Shown one piece after another: positions 9,644 through 24,601 of a DNA stretch of 64,000 nucleotides. A program made the translations under genes and the position numbers. How positions within the stretch are numbered: position 1 is the stretch's first letter; every line of letters begins with the position of its first letter. The DNA lies in the NCBI RefSeq assembly GCF_013041615.1, contig NZ_JABEPQ010000006.1, forward strand, positions 1 to 64,000, in the 5' to 3' direction. The stretch is from Knoellia koreensis (GTDB taxonomy: Bacteria; Actinomycetota; Actinomycetes; Actinomycetales; Dermatophilaceae). The notes beneath the pieces are model-generated. The model was not told the origin of the DNA. It did no database searches and worked only from the letters and a program-made list of their open reading frames with translations.

Positions 9644-10245
9644 TCAGTCGTCGGTCAGGGTCAGCTGGATGCCACCGACCAGCGAGCTGCAGATGTTGTA
9701 GAGGAACGCCCCGAGCGTCGACAGCGCGGTCAGCAGGATCACGTCGATGACGCCAATGACGATCGACAGCGACAGCACCCGGCGGAACCCGAGGAAGTCC
9801 ATGATGTTGAACGGGTTCTCGTTGTCGTTGATGACCTGGGCGACCACGCTGTTGATCTGCGTGAAGACGCCCATGCCCGACAGGATCATCCACAGCACGG
9901 CGACCATGACGACGCCGGCGATGCCGATCGCGACCGAGATGAGGAACGACATCTTCATCGCCGACCACGGGTCGACGCGCGAGACGGTGAGCTTGACGCG
10001 GCGCTGCCGGGCCGAGACGCCCGGGCGGGGCTGGGTGGCCGTCGCGCCGGACCCGGAGCCACCGACACCAGAGCCACCAGCCGTGCTGCCCACCGAGCTG
10101 CCGGCGCGCGAGGAGGTCGCGGTCGACGCCGAGCTGCCGGCCGAGGACGAGGTCGAGGACGGACTCGCGCCGGCTCCCGAGCTGCTCGGGGTGCCTGACG
10201 ATCCGCCCTGGCCCAGGGCCGACCGGCTGGTGTGGCCTGCCGTGC

Positions 10246-10249
<4 letters not shown>
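9644..10249 (-). CDS. DUF3566 membrane protein
   Basis: About 201 residues. The first ~80 are Ser/Gly/Ala-rich and disordered. Then comes the DUF3566 region beginning [21 protein letters not shown], with two transmembrane helices (about 100-120 and 165-190) and a conserved [16 protein letters not shown] segment between them. The GTG start overlaps the gyrA stop (GTGA), so the two are translationally coupled. The family is the actinobacterial protein encoded after gyrA (mycobacterial Rv0007 type), located near the pole/septum in some species; its role is not known to me. A strong hairpin follows. Confidence 0.9.
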
Positions 10250-12933
<2,684 letters not shown>

Positions 12934-12987
12934 GAATTCCCTTGTCCTTCAATGCTTTTCGCACAGTGTCAGTCAAAAGCTCGTTCG

Positions 12988-13071
12988 GTATGCCGCGTGG
13001 CTGGTTTCACGTGGAACGTCGCCGGCCGCTCGCCAGGGCGACGCGCCCGCGGAGGCGAGCACGCGGCATAC
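12988..13071. repeat. Inverted GTATGCCGCGTG pair flanking parS between gyrB and gyrA
   Basis: GTATGCCGCGTG at 12988-12999 faces its exact complement at 13060-13071, three bases from the gyrB stop. The 12-bp stem encloses a 60-base GC-rich loop that contains a parS-like site. It resembles the paired-repeat terminators elsewhere in the window but lacks a U-tract. Confidence 0.6.
13003..13018. promoter_or_regulatory. parS-like ParB site (gyrB-gyrA gap)
   Basis: GGTTTCACGTGGAACG differs by one base from the perfect palindrome GTTTCACGTGAAAC; the GTTTCACGTGGAAC form is accepted by chromosomal ParB proteins. It lies about 9 kb to the left of the dnaN-dnaA gap, within the usual origin-proximal range. 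Confidence 0.75.
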
Positions 13072-13074
13072 GCA

Positions 13075-15611
<2,537 letters not shown>

Positions 15612-16310
15612 TCAGGGAGACGGTCGGTAGAGCTGCACCGAGCCGATCGGGGTGAAGCCGGCCCGCAGCAGCGCGCGGAAGCTGGCGACGTTGCCCGGCG
15701 ACACGCAGGCGACCAGGGGCTCGCCCTCGGGGACGAGGCCGCGTGCGGCGGCAGCGAGCGCACTGCCACCTCCCTGTCCGCGCCTTGCTGGTGCCAGCTC
15801 GAAGCTCAGCTCAGCCAGGCCGCCGACACCACGCGCCAGGGTGAGCACGGTCTCATCGTCACCCTCGTAGCCGTGTACCTCCACCTCGTCGCGTAACGCC
15901 AGGGCGTGACTGACCCGCGGGTGGTGACGTAGGCCCGGCTTCGGAACGACCGCGGGGTCGGGGCGACCGGTCCCTTCGACCACGAGCACGGCATCGAGCA
16001 CGTCGACCCAGCCCCGCGATCCGGCCAGGCGACTCATGACGCGCGGGTCGTGGGCCTGGCCCCAGCCGTCGACGCCTAGCGCCGACAGCTCGGCATCGGT
16101 GACGTCCGACGGCGCGACCACGGCGGCCCGTCCCGTCACGGCCAGGACCGCTCCGAGGCCGTCGCGCCAAGGAGGCATCCGCACCCACGACCCGTCGACG
16201 GCACCGTGCGGCGCGTGCCACGCGCTGAGCAGGAACTCGGCCACCGGGTGCCGCTCCAGCGACCCTCGGGCGGCGTCGGCTTCAGCCCCGGTCGGCCGGT
16301 CCATCAGCAT
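15612..16310 (-). CDS. GNAT-family N-acetyltransferase
   Basis: About 232 residues. The acetyl-CoA-binding motif A is ARRGQGGGSALAAAARG near residues 175-192. The segment VACVSPGNVASFRALLRAGFTPIGSVQLYR is the classical C-terminal motif of GNAT proteins (Asn-x-x-Ser-x-x-x-x-x-x-x-Gly-Phe). The N-terminal half is a divergent first domain, so the protein may be a tandem GNAT with a decayed first unit. The substrate is unknown. With the M4 protease upstream it is inserted between gyrB and DUF721, a place where other actinobacteria usually have nothing, so the pair is accessory. Confidence 0.85.
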   Translation of the reverse strand: MLMDRPTGAEADAARGSLERHPVAEFLLSAWHAPHGAVDGSWVRMPPWRDGLGAVLAVTGRAAVVAPSDVTDAELSALGVDGWGQAHDPRVMSRLAGSRGWVDVLDAVLVVEGTGRPDPAVVPKPGLRHHPRVSHALALRDEVEVHGYEGDDETVLTLARGVGGLAELSFELAPARRGQGGGSALAAAARGLVPEGEPLVACVSPGNVASFRALLRAGFTPIGSVQLYRPSP

Positions 16311-16369
16311 GGCCGCATCGTGGCAGATGTCGCAGCTGGGTCGCGCCCGACTGAGGAACCGGCCTGCGC

Positions 16370-16449
16370 ACTTCGCTCGGGAACCTTCAGCTTCACTCGC
16401 TCTACTGGACCGAGTGAAGCCAGCTTTCGCGCTTGACGCGGAAAAGTTG
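16370..16449 (-). repeat. 80-bp repeat, copy 2 (3' of M4 protease gene)
   Basis: 79 of 80 bases identical to 15518-15597; the single difference (T for C) improves the hairpin stem to CTTCACTCG/CGAGTGAAG. It begins 12 bases after the protease stop on the minus strand, the same placement as copy 1. No third copy was seen in the window. Confidence 0.85.
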
Positions 16450-16461
16450 TGACAGGTGGGG

Positions 16462-17979
16462 TCAGTCGGCGAGGGTGCGGTGGAACAGGTCCCGGACCGG
16501 CTCGGGCAGGCCGTGCTCGGGCAGGGTGACCTCGTTGCCCTGCGGCGGGCAGGCCACGTGGTAGGTGTACGAGTCGGGGATCGTCCGCCCCTCGCGGGCC
16601 TGCTGCGCGAGCGTCGTCAGCCGGTCGCCGGCCAGCAGGTCGCTCCACGCGGAGGCGTCGGCGCCCGGCAGCGAGTCCACCGCCACCGTGCGTTCGCGCA
16701 CCTGACCGGCCAGGCCGCCGGTGCGCCTGATCCGGACCTCGGCGGCGTTGGCCGACGAGTCGCCGGTGGGTGCCGGGTCGGGAGTCGGGTCCTGGCCACC
16801 GGAGCCGCCAGAGCCACCGCTGTCACCCGAGCCACCGCCGTCGGCGCTCAGCACCCCGACCCGGACCCACGCGTCACGCACGACGGTCGCCTCGGGTGAG
16901 CCCGCGGCATACCGGGCCTCGGCGGCCGCCACCGTCAGACCGGCGAAGGTCGCGAAGTCGCAGTCGGCCGCGATGCCGCTGCCGGTGAGCGTGTCGTACC
17001 AGACCTGCCCGGCCTTCTCCCACGCGTTGCCGCCGATCGCGGTCGCGGCCAGGTAGAAGGCGTGATTGGGGATGCCGGAGTTGATGTGGACGCCGCCGTT
17101 GTCATCGGTGGTCTCGACGTAGCCGTCCATCGTCGCGGGCTGTGGGTCCTTGCCGAGCTGCGGGTCGTCGTAGGCGGTGCCCGGCGCCTTCATCGAGCGC
17201 AGCGCCACGCCCTTGACCTGTGGCGTGAACAGGCCGGCGCCGATGAGCCAGTCGGCCTCGTCGGCGCTCTGCCCGAGCAGCTGCTGGCGCACCAGCGACC
17301 CGAACACGTCGGACACGCTCTCGTTGAGCGCGCCCGGCTGCCCCTGGTACGTCAGACCGGCCGTCAGCTCGGTCACGCCGTGGGTGAGCTCGTGCCCGAT
17401 GACGTCGACGGCCACCGTGAACCGGTTGAAGACCTGCCCGTCGCCGTCGCCGAACACCATCTGGGTGCCGTCCCAGAAGGCGTTGTCGTAGTTGCGCCCG
17501 TAGTGGACGGTCGCCAGCAGGGGCAGGCCCTTGTCGTCGAGGGAGTCGCGCCCGTATGCCGTGGCGTACAGCTGCCACGTCGCGCCGAGCCCGTCGTAGG
17601 CCTCGTCGGCCGCCTCGTCGCCGGTGACCGGGTCACCCTCGCCGCGGACCTTGGTGCCGGGCAGGGTCTCGGTGCCCCCCGCATCAGAGATCACCCGCTG
17701 CGGGCCGCTGCCGTCGTCGGCCTGCGGCTTCGGCGTCGCCGCACCACCCGGCTCGGGCGTGGCGGTCGGCCGGCCAGCCCGCCGCTGCCGGTGGGTGGCG
17801 TCGACCTGCAGGGTGCGGCGGGCGATCTGCGCGACGTCGCCTTCACCTCCGGCCATCGCCTCGAGCAGGTACGGCGGCACGATCGAGCACCGGTGACCTG
17901 ACGAGCGCTGACCGGATGAGTCGGTGACGGGGGAGGGGACTGGCTGGGACGGCATACCCATCACCATGCCCCTGCCCAC
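16462..17979 (-). CDS. Protealysin-like M4 metalloprotease with emfourin-like C-terminal domain
   Basis: About 505 residues. The N-terminal CSIVPPYLLEAMA is the short protealysin-type propeptide. Zinc ligands are H196 and H200 of HELTH and E220 of NESVSD; later residues include the thermolysin-like HINSGIPNHAFYLAA. A Gly/Ser/Pro linker (about 370-400) leads to a last ~95 residues (RIRRTGGLAGQ, PDSYTYHV, LPEPVRDLF) that resemble emfourin, the protein inhibitor of protealysin. No Sec signal peptide is visible, as in protealysins. The start is uncertain: GTG at 17979 or ATGs at 17967, 17961 and 17955, none with a strong ribosome site. The fusion of enzyme and putative own inhibitor is the notable point. 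Confidence 0.9.
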   Translation of the reverse strand: MGRGMVMGMPSQPVPSPVTDSSGQRSSGHRCSIVPPYLLEAMAGGEGDVAQIARRTLQVDATHRQRRAGRPTATPEPGGAATPKPQADDGSGPQRVISDAGGTETLPGTKVRGEGDPVTGDEAADEAYDGLGATWQLYATAYGRDSLDDKGLPLLATVHYGRNYDNAFWDGTQMVFGDGDGQVFNRFTVAVDVIGHELTHGVTELTAGLTYQGQPGALNESVSDVFGSLVRQQLLGQSADEADWLIGAGLFTPQVKGVALRSMKAPGTAYDDPQLGKDPQPATMDGYVETTDDNGGVHINSGIPNHAFYLAATAIGGNAWEKAGQVWYDTLTGSGIAADCDFATFAGLTVAAAEARYAAGSPEATVVRDAWVRVGVLSADGGGSGDSGGSGGSGGQDPTPDPAPTGDSSANAAEVRIRRTGGLAGQVRERTVAVDSLPGADASAWSDLLAGDRLTTLAQQAREGRTIPDSYTYHVACPPQGNEVTLPEHGLPEPVRDLFHRTLAD

Positions 17980-18025
17980 CGACGCCCGCGACCCGGCGAG
18001 CGTGCCCCGTTTGCGCTCGACCGGC

Positions 18026-18556
18026 TCAGCCGTAGGTGTCCCGCGGACCGCGGCCGTAGTCGGTGCGGCGCGGGCCCTTCTTCCACGACGGCGCGCTCGG
18101 TCCGACGATCTTGAGCTCGGTCACCGTGCCCTTGCCCGCCTCGTTCTCCAACCGGCCCATGATGCTCGCCTCGAGCAGCTGCAGCTGCACCATCCAGGCC
18201 GTCGAGTCGGCGCGCACCGTCAGCACCCCGGCCTCGAACGTCACCGGCGCGCAGTGCTGGGCCACCTCCGGCCCGACGATCGCCGGCCACCTGCCCATCA
18301 CCGAACCCACCGCCACGTCGACCTTCCAGCCGCGGTCGCTGGTCAGCCGGTCGAGCTGGTCGCCGAGCGTCACCGGGTCGCGGCCGTCGCGGCCGCGGTC
18401 ACCGGCCGGGTCCCGTCTGCCGGCCACCCGCCGACGCATCGGCCGCAGCCCGGGCCGCAGCCCCTTTTCCTTGGCCGCCGCGCGGGCACGTTCCAGTGCA
18501 GCCGCGGCCGCGTCCTCGGCCGGCTCCTCAGGGACCTCGTCATCCACGTCACTCAC
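18026..18556 (-). CDS. DUF721 / DciA-like protein
   Basis: 176 residues. A charged, low-complexity N-terminus (about 1-75) precedes the DUF721 core ([48 protein letters not shown] in order, with [23 protein letters not shown]). This family includes DciA, which acts in loading the replicative helicase in bacteria lacking DnaC/DnaI. It overlaps the end of recF by 8 bases, so it is coupled to recF. The usual next gene would be gyrB; here the protease and GNAT genes intervene. Confidence 0.9.
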   Translation of the reverse strand: MSDVDDEVPEEPAEDAAAAALERARAAAKEKGLRPGLRPMRRRVAGRRDPAGDRGRDGRDPVTLGDQLDRLTSDRGWKVDVAVGSVMGRWPAIVGPEVAQHCAPVTFEAGVLTVRADSTAWMVQLQLLEASIMGRLENEAGKGTVTELKIVGPSAPSWKKGPRRTDYGRGPRDTYG

Positions 18557-19745
18557 GTGCGGTCACCTCACCCAACGACACGGCATACGACTGTCCCGCA
18601 AGGGATTTCGGCACATCCGCCTCGACCGCCGCGGTGATGAGCACCTGCTCGCAGTCGGCCACCATCGCCGCGAGCCGCTCGCGCCGGCCCGAGTCGAGCT
18701 CGGCGAAGACGTCGTCGAGGATCAGCACCGGGTCCTCGCCGAGATCGTGCCGGAGCAGCTGGTATGCCGCGAGCTTGAGTCCCAGCGCGAACGACCAGGA
18801 CTCGCCGTGGCTGGCATAGCCCTTGGCCGGCAGCTCGCCGAGCGCCAGGACGAGGTCGTCGCGGTGCGGTCCGGCCAGGGAGACGCCGCGCTCGACCTCG
18901 CGCTCGCGGACCTCCTCGAGCGTCGCGAGCAGCTCGGTGCGCAGCTGCTCGATCTCGGGCACCTCACCGCCGGCCAGCGACGCGGCCGCCGCCTCGCGCA
19001 GGGACGACTTGTAGGTCACGCGGGCGTCGGACTGACCGGCACTGACCTCGTCGTAGGCCTTGGCCAGGTATGGGCCGAGGTCGCGCAACAGCCGCAGCCG
19101 GGCGTAGAGCAGCTGCGAGCCGACCGTGGCGAGGTGCTCGTTCCACACGACCAACGTGTGCAGCGCCGAGTCGCGGGCCTCGTCGGACAGGTCCTCGCCG
19201 GGACGCGGCCGACGGCGAGATCCCTTGCGCAGCAACGGTTGTGCCGACTTGAGCAGAGCGTTGCGCTGCTTGAGGATCTTGTCGTAGTCGCTGCGCACCC
19301 CGGCCCAGCGCGGCTGGCGCGCCACGAGCAGGTCGTCGAGGAACTTGCGCCGCTCGGACGGGTCACCCTTGACCAGCGCCAGGTCCTCCGGCGCGAAGAG
19401 CACCGTCCGCAGGGTGCCGAGCACCTCGCGCGGGCGCTGTACCGGCGAACGCCCGAGCCGCGCCCGGTTGGAGCGGCCCGGGTTGACCTCCAGCTCGAGC
19501 AGGGTCTCGCGGCCGTCGCGCATGATCGCGCCCCGGATCACGGCCTGCTCGGCCCCGAACCGCACGAGCGGCTGGTCGGTCGCGACCCGGTGGCTCGACA
19601 GGGTGGCGAGGTAGCCGATCGCCTCGACGAGGTTGGTCTTGCCCTGGCCGTTGAGCCCGACCAGCGTGGTGACGCCCGGCTCGAGGGGCAGCTCGGCCTT
19701 CGGGTAGCTGCGGAAGTCGGCGACCGACAGGTGGCGGACGTACAC
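18549..19745 (-). CDS. recF: DNA replication/repair protein RecF
   Basis: The GTG at 19745 ([14 protein letters not shown]) gives 398 residues; the frame is open upstream inside gnd, but the family starts here, 19 bases after the gnd stop. Walker A is [10 protein letters not shown] near residue 30. The ABC signature/D-loop region contains [13 protein letters not shown] and [16 protein letters not shown]. RecF binds single/double-strand junctions and helps load RecA on gaps through RecOR. Confidence 0.97.
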   Translation of the reverse strand: MYVRHLSVADFRSYPKAELPLEPGVTTLVGLNGQGKTNLVEAIGYLATLSSHRVATDQPLVRFGAEQAVIRGAIMRDGRETLLELEVNPGRSNRARLGRSPVQRPREVLGTLRTVLFAPEDLALVKGDPSERRKFLDDLLVARQPRWAGVRSDYDKILKQRNALLKSAQPLLRKGSRRRPRPGEDLSDEARDSALHTLVVWNEHLATVGSQLLYARLRLLRDLGPYLAKAYDEVSAGQSDARVTYKSSLREAAAASLAGGEVPEIEQLRTELLATLEEVREREVERGVSLAGPHRDDLVLALGELPAKGYASHGESWSFALGLKLAAYQLLRHDLGEDPVLILDDVFAELDSGRRERLAAMVADCEQVLITAAVEADVPKSLAGQSYAVSLGEVTARE

Positions 19746-19764
19746 CTCGACCTGCGGCGGCCCG

Positions 19765-20940
19765 CTAGGCCTTCTTCGCGGCGCGCTTGGCCGCGCCCCG
19801 CTTCGCCGCGCCCCGCTTGCTCGCCTGCGCGCCGGTCGACCCGGTGCCGGAGGTCGCACCGGCCCGGGTGGCCCCGGAGCGGCCGCGACCGGCGGCGGAG
19901 GTGGACCCGGTGCCGGACGAGGGCCCGGCCGCCGCGGCCTTGCGGCCCTTGGCAGCAGCCTTGGCCGCGCTCTTGGTCGGCTTCTCCTTGGTGGCGGCCT
20001 TGACCTGCACCGACTTCTCGTGCTGGGGCGCGCCCTCCTCGCGCAGCTGCTCGCCCTCCTTGACGGTCATGACCTGATGCCCGCCGAAGCCTCCGCGCAA
20101 CGCCGCAACCGCCTGCATCGTCGGCGACTCCTTCTGCCGCGAGGCGAACCGCGCGAACAGCGAGGCCGAGATGACCGGCATCGGCACCGACAGGTTGATG
20201 GCCTCCTCGACGGTCCACCGGCCCTCGCCGGAGTCGACGGTGTAGCCCGACACGTCGTCGAGGTGCTCGTTCTTCTCGAGCGCGTCGACGAGCAGGTCGA
20301 GCAGCCAGGACCGGACGACGGTGCCACGGGTCCACGCCTTGAAGGCGCCCGGCACGTCGGTGACGATGTCCTTCGCCTCGAGCAGCTCGTAGCCCTCGGC
20401 GTACGCCGCCATCAGGCCGTACTCGATGCCGTTGTGGACCATCTTCGTGTAGTGCCCGGCGCCGACCTTGCCGGCGTGGACGAAGCCCTCGTCGCGCGGA
20501 CCCTCGGGGCGCAGGGCGTCGAAGATCGGCATGGCTCGCTTCACGTTCGCCGCGGAGCCGCCGACCATGAGGCCGTAGCCGTTCTCCAGGCCCCAGATGC
20601 CCCCGGAGACACCACAGTCGAGGTAGCCAATTCCCTTGGCCTTCAACAACTTCTCGTTCTCGAAGTCGTCGGTGTACTTGCTGTTGCCGCCGTCGATGAC
20701 GAGGTCACCCTTGGACAGCAGCTTGCTCAGCTTCTCGATCGTGTCGCGGGTCGGTGCCCCGGACGGGACCATCACCCAGACGATGCGCGGTGCCTGCAGC
20801 TTCTTGACCAGGTCGGCCAGGCTCTTGGCGTCGGACACCTTCGGGTTGCGGTCGTACCCCACGACATCGATCCCCGCGCGGCGCAGCCGCTCGCGCATGT
20901 TGCCGCCCATCTTGCCGAGACCGATCAGACCGAGCTGCAT
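19765..20940 (-). CDS. gnd: 6-phosphogluconate dehydrogenase (decarboxylating) with basic Ala/Lys tail
   Basis: 391 residues. The N-terminal Rossmann motif is [12 protein letters not shown], with [20 protein letters not shown] at the substrate site and [15 protein letters not shown] following. It converts 6-phosphogluconate to ribulose 5-phosphate in the pentose phosphate pathway. The enzyme domain is the short (about 300-aa) type. After about residue 315 comes a roughly 75-residue extension rich in Ala, Lys, Gly and Ser, ending [18 protein letters not shown], like the DNA-binding tails of histone-H1-type proteins. Its place between dnaN and recF is standard for actinobacteria. Confidence 0.95.
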   Translation of the reverse strand: MQLGLIGLGKMGGNMRERLRRAGIDVVGYDRNPKVSDAKSLADLVKKLQAPRIVWVMVPSGAPTRDTIEKLSKLLSKGDLVIDGGNSKYTDDFENEKLLKAKGIGYLDCGVSGGIWGLENGYGLMVGGSAANVKRAMPIFDALRPEGPRDEGFVHAGKVGAGHYTKMVHNGIEYGLMAAYAEGYELLEAKDIVTDVPGAFKAWTRGTVVRSWLLDLLVDALEKNEHLDDVSGYTVDSGEGRWTVEEAINLSVPMPVISASLFARFASRQKESPTMQAVAALRGGFGGHQVMTVKEGEQLREEGAPQHEKSVQVKAATKEKPTKSAAKAAAKGRKAAAAGPSSGTGSTSAAGRGRSGATRAGATSGTGSTGAQASKRGAAKRGAAKRAAKKA

Positions 20941-21038
20941 GGGAACGCCCTTTCGTGAGGCTGCGATGAGACTGCGATGCGGGTATGCCGTGGTGTCACC
21001 CCCACGGGGCGACGCCCGTCAGGCTACGCCCGAGGGTT

Positions 21039-22172
21039 TCAGCTCGCGAAGCGGACCGGCATGAGCACGTAGCGGTACGAGGTGTCGGCCTCGCCGTCCT
21101 GCTCGTCCTGGCCGCTGAGCACCGCCGGCCGCGACGGCTGGGTGAAGGAGAACCGGCTGAAGGCGGTGCCCACCGCGCCCAGCCCGTCGAGGAGGAACTG
21201 GGGGTTGAACGCGATCTCGATCTCCGGCCCGGTGAGCGTGGACTCGACGGCCTCGGACGCCTGGGCGTCATCGCCGGTGCCGGCCTCGATCGCGACCTGG
21301 CCGTCGGTGAACCGCAGCCGCACCGGGGTGTTGCGCTCGGCGACGAGGGCGACACGCTTGACCGCCTCGATCAGCTCACCGGTCGACACGACCGCCTCGG
21401 TGTCGACCGAGGTGGGGAAGATCGAGGTGACCTTCGGGTACTCGCCGTCAAGCAGGCGGGTGGTGGTGCGCCGCTGCCCGGCCTCGAAGCCCACGAGCCC
21501 GTCACCACCGGCGTTGGCGCCGAGCGCGAGCTCGATCGACCCGGAGGCACCGAGGGCCTTGGCCGTCTCGGACAGCGTGCGTGCCGGCACCAGCGCGAGG
21601 TGGCTGGCATCGGTCGCGTTGGGGTTCCACGTCAGCTCGCGCATGGCCAGCCGGTAGCGGTCGGTGGCGAGCAGCGTCATGGTCGAGCCGTCGATCTCGA
21701 CCCGGACCCCGGTGAGGATCGGCAGGGTGTCGCCGCGGTCGGCCGCGACCGACACTTGGGCCACGGCCTGGGTGAAGACGTCACCGGCGATGGTGCCGCT
21801 GGCCTCCGGCGCGGTCGGCAGGGTCGGGTAGTCGTCAGCCGGCATCTGCATCAGGCTGAACCGGGACGAGCCACAGGTCACCGAGACCTTGCTGCCGTCG
21901 GTGGCGACGTCGACCGGTTTGGCCGGCAGATTGCGGGAGATGTCGGCCAGGAGCCGGCCGAGCACGAGCACCTGGCCGCCCTCGGCGACCTCGGCGGGCA
22001 CGGTGATCTTGGCCGAGACCTCGTAGTCGAACGCCGAGAGCGTGATGCTGCCCTCTTCGTCGGCGTCGATGAGCACACCGGCGAGCACTGGCACGGGGGG
22101 CCGGGCCGGCAGGCCGCGTGCCACCCAGGTCACGGCGTCGGCGAGGACCTCACGTTCGACCCGAAACTTCAC
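21039..22172 (-). CDS. dnaN: DNA polymerase III beta subunit (sliding clamp)
   Basis: 377 residues, three clamp folds in order, starting MKFRVEREVLADAVTWVARGLPARPPVPVLAGVLI. The C-terminus ends YRYVLMPVR, the clamp signature. The ring tethers polymerase and other DNA enzymes. It is the first gene of the dnaN-gnd-recF-DUF721 run and is separated from dnaA by the presumed oriC. Confidence 0.98.
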   Translation of the reverse strand: MKFRVEREVLADAVTWVARGLPARPPVPVLAGVLIDADEEGSITLSAFDYEVSAKITVPAEVAEGGQVLVLGRLLADISRNLPAKPVDVATDGSKVSVTCGSSRFSLMQMPADDYPTLPTAPEASGTIAGDVFTQAVAQVSVAADRGDTLPILTGVRVEIDGSTMTLLATDRYRLAMRELTWNPNATDASHLALVPARTLSETAKALGASGSIELALGANAGGDGLVGFEAGQRRTTTRLLDGEYPKVTSIFPTSVDTEAVVSTGELIEAVKRVALVAERNTPVRLRFTDGQVAIEAGTGDDAQASEAVESTLTGPEIEIAFNPQFLLDGLGAVGTAFSRFSFTQPSRPAVLSGQDEQDGEADTSYRYVLMPVRFAS

Positions 22173-22965
22173 CTGTACCTGCCCTTCAGAACCCGTCGAC
22201 GCGGCGGGAATTCCACGATTGTGATGTGGGCACCGACCCTAGTGTGCGGGCGCGGTGCGGCCAACCCGGATGCGGCAAAGTTGTCGTTCGGTCCTCTGTC
22301 CTTCCCCTGGTGGTCCCTGCCTCTCCCTCCCCAGGGGGTCGAGCGGTCGCATGGGTACTCGGGGCGGGATTGCTGAGTTGAGGGATCTCATCGTTGTCAT
22401 AGCGGTTGTGGATCCTGTGGACGAGGCACGAACGCGCAGGTCAGCGGTCCGCGCAGGGTGTGGGTATGCCGTGGAGCAGGCCTGCGGACGAGCTGGCACC
22501 TCGTGTGGATGGCTGGCGTCGCCCACATGGTCTCCACACGGCGCACCGGTGTCGTCCCCAGCCCGGGGCGCGGTCGTGCACGAGTTCTCCCCATGTTGTC
22601 CACAGGTTGTGGTTGACGGTTCAGCCGTTCACCCGATGGTGGAGTCCCGCCACCACATACCCACAGAGTTGTCCACAGGTGTGGACCACGTCCCTTCGTC
22701 CCGTTTCGTCCGAATCCCGGTGCCGTCCCTGCGGGTCCCAGCACGGCCCCGGACCCAGGTAACGGAGCGGTGAACGCGTGGACACAGGTGTGGAGAAGGG
22801 TGTGGAGAACTGTGGACAGGGTGGCTCCGCGCGCTCACGTGTGCACGACCAGGCATCGGGACACCGTCGTGACACGGGAGTTGCGAGCATGAAACGGGCA
22901 GCATTTGGTGGGGTTTCACGCACGCAACCCCCGTTTTGCGCGGGGCCCGGCACCCGGGCGAGGCG
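22173..22965. other. oriC: Presumed replication origin (oriC) between dnaN and dnaA
   Basis: 793 bases without a gene. DnaA-box-like sites: TTGTCCACA at 22596-22604 and 22669-22677 (plus strand); TGTGGACCA at 22680-22688, TGTGGACAG at 22811-22819, TGTGGACGA at 22416-22424 and TGTGGATCC at 22407-22415 (minus-strand orientation). More degenerate GTGTGGA words lie at 22785-22805. The segment 22365-22410 is poorer in G+C than its surroundings and might be the unwinding element. One GTATGCCG word is at about 22464. The dnaA-dnaN gap is the established oriC position in actinobacteria such as Mycobacterium and Streptomyces. Confidence 0.85.
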
Positions 22966-24522
22966 TCAGCGCGACTGCTGCTTGATGCGGTTGGTCAGCT
23001 CGGTGACCTGGTTGTAGATCGCACGCCGCTCGGCCATGAGCTGGCGGATCTTCTTGTCCGCGTGCATGACCGTGGTGTGGTCGCGGCCGCCGAACTGCTG
23101 GCCAATCTTCGGCAACGACAGGTCGGTGAGCTCGCGGCAGAGGTACATCGCGATCTGCCGGGCGGTGACCAGCACGCGCGAGCGCGACGTGCCGCACAGG
23201 TCCTCGATGGTCAGGCCGAAGTAGGCCGCGGTCTGGGCCATGATCGTCGCGCTGGTGATCTGGCTGCCCTGCTCGGTCGGGATGAGGTCACGCAGCACGA
23301 TCTCGGCCAGGCCCATGTCGACGCTCTGGCGGTTGAGGCTGGCGAACGCGGTCACGCGGATCAGCGCGCCCTCGAGCTCGCGGATGTTGGTCGAGATGCG
23401 GCTGGCGATGAACTCGAGCACCTCGTCGGGCGCGCTCATCCGCTCCTGGATCGCCTTCTTGCGCAGGATCGCGATGCGGGTCTCGAGGTCGGGCGGCTGC
23501 ACGTCCGTCAGCAGGCCCCACTCGAACCGGCTGCGCATCCGCTCCTCGAAGCCGGACAACAGCTTCGGCGGCAGGTCGCTGGTGATGACGACCTGCTTGT
23601 TGGCGTTGTGCAGCGTGTTGAAGGTGTGGAAGAACTCCTCCTGCGTCTGCACCTTGCCCTGCAGGAACTGGATGTCGTCGATGAGCAGCACGTCGACGTC
23701 GCGGTAGCGCTTCTGGAAGTTGCTGGCCTTGTCGTCGCGGATGCTGTTGATGAAGTCGTTGGTGAACTCCTCGGAGTTCACGTAGCGCACCTTGACGTGG
23801 CCGTAGAGGTTGCGGGCGTAGTGACCGATGGCGTGCAGCAGGTGGGTCTTGCCCAGCCCGGACTCGCCGTAGACGAACAACGGGTTGTACGCCTTGGCCG
23901 GCGCCTCGGCCACCGCAACCGCGGCCGCGTGCGCGAACCGGTTGCTCGCGCCGATGACGAAGGTGTCGAAGGTGTACTTCGGGTTGAGCCGGGTGGCTTC
24001 CTCGGTGGTGGCGCGGGCCTCGTCACGGGGCAGGCGCGTGGGCGGCGCCTCGGTCAGCGGCGTGCCGATGGTCGGTATGCCGGCCGGCTGCGGCTGCGCG
24101 GCGGCCTCGCCACCGGGGCCGGTCGGGTCGCCCGCGGGATGCGCGCCGGGGTCGGCGGTGGCCGTGTCGGCGGAGTTGGCTGCGTGGCCCGGGCCGGCTG
24201 CGTCGGAGTCGGCCGGGTGTGGCTGGTCGGCCAGACCGGCGGTGTCGGTGGTGTGTTCGAGACTGGGATCAACGGTGACCGCCAGCTGTACGGACTGGCC
24301 CAGCTGCTCGGACAACGCGCGGGTGACCGCATCGCGCACCCGCTGCTCGACGACGCCCTTGGTGTAGTCGTTGGGCACCTTGACCAGCGCGGTGCCGTCG
24401 AGCAGCCCGGCCAGGCGGGTCAGGGCGAGGAAGGCCTGCTCACGGGCGGGAAGCCCGGCCTCGTCGAGGGTGGCGATGGTGTTCCGCCAGATCTGTGAGT
24501 AGTCCAGATCCGCCTCACTCAC
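22966..24522 (-). CDS. dnaA: Chromosomal replication initiator DnaA
   Basis: The GTG at 24522 ([12 protein letters not shown]) gives 518 residues; another GTG at 24531 is also possible and the frame stays open to 24684. Domain I (about 1-90), a long Ala/Pro/Gly-rich domain II linker (about 95-170), the AAA+ domain with Walker [12 protein letters not shown] and Walker [11 protein letters not shown], and the C-terminal DNA-binding domain IV with the DnaA signature [15 protein letters not shown]. It binds the boxes in the flanking gaps and melts oriC; boxes upstream of its own start suggest autoregulation. Confidence 0.98.
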   Translation of the reverse strand: MSEADLDYSQIWRNTIATLDEAGLPAREQAFLALTRLAGLLDGTALVKVPNDYTKGVVEQRVRDAVTRALSEQLGQSVQLAVTVDPSLEHTTDTAGLADQPHPADSDAAGPGHAANSADTATADPGAHPAGDPTGPGGEAAAQPQPAGIPTIGTPLTEAPPTRLPRDEARATTEEATRLNPKYTFDTFVIGASNRFAHAAAVAVAEAPAKAYNPLFVYGESGLGKTHLLHAIGHYARNLYGHVKVRYVNSEEFTNDFINSIRDDKASNFQKRYRDVDVLLIDDIQFLQGKVQTQEEFFHTFNTLHNANKQVVITSDLPPKLLSGFEERMRSRFEWGLLTDVQPPDLETRIAILRKKAIQERMSAPDEVLEFIASRISTNIRELEGALIRVTAFASLNRQSVDMGLAEIVLRDLIPTEQGSQITSATIMAQTAAYFGLTIEDLCGTSRSRVLVTARQIAMYLCRELTDLSLPKIGQQFGGRDHTTVMHADKKIRQLMAERRAIYNQVTELTNRIKQQSR

Positions 24523-24592
24523 AGCTGCCACGTCCCCTTTTCGACGAATCGGTGCTTGCCCTGTCGCAGGGTCACGGTGCCTGTCCACACAC

Positions 24593-24601
24593 TTATCCAC
24601 A
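24593..24601 (+). promoter_or_regulatory. Consensus DnaA box upstream of dnaA
   Basis: TTATCCACA matches the consensus exactly, with a one-mismatch box (CTGTCCACA) 12 bases before it. They sit 60-80 bases upstream of the dnaA start codon and fit DnaA autoregulation or an accessory origin element. Confidence 0.85.
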
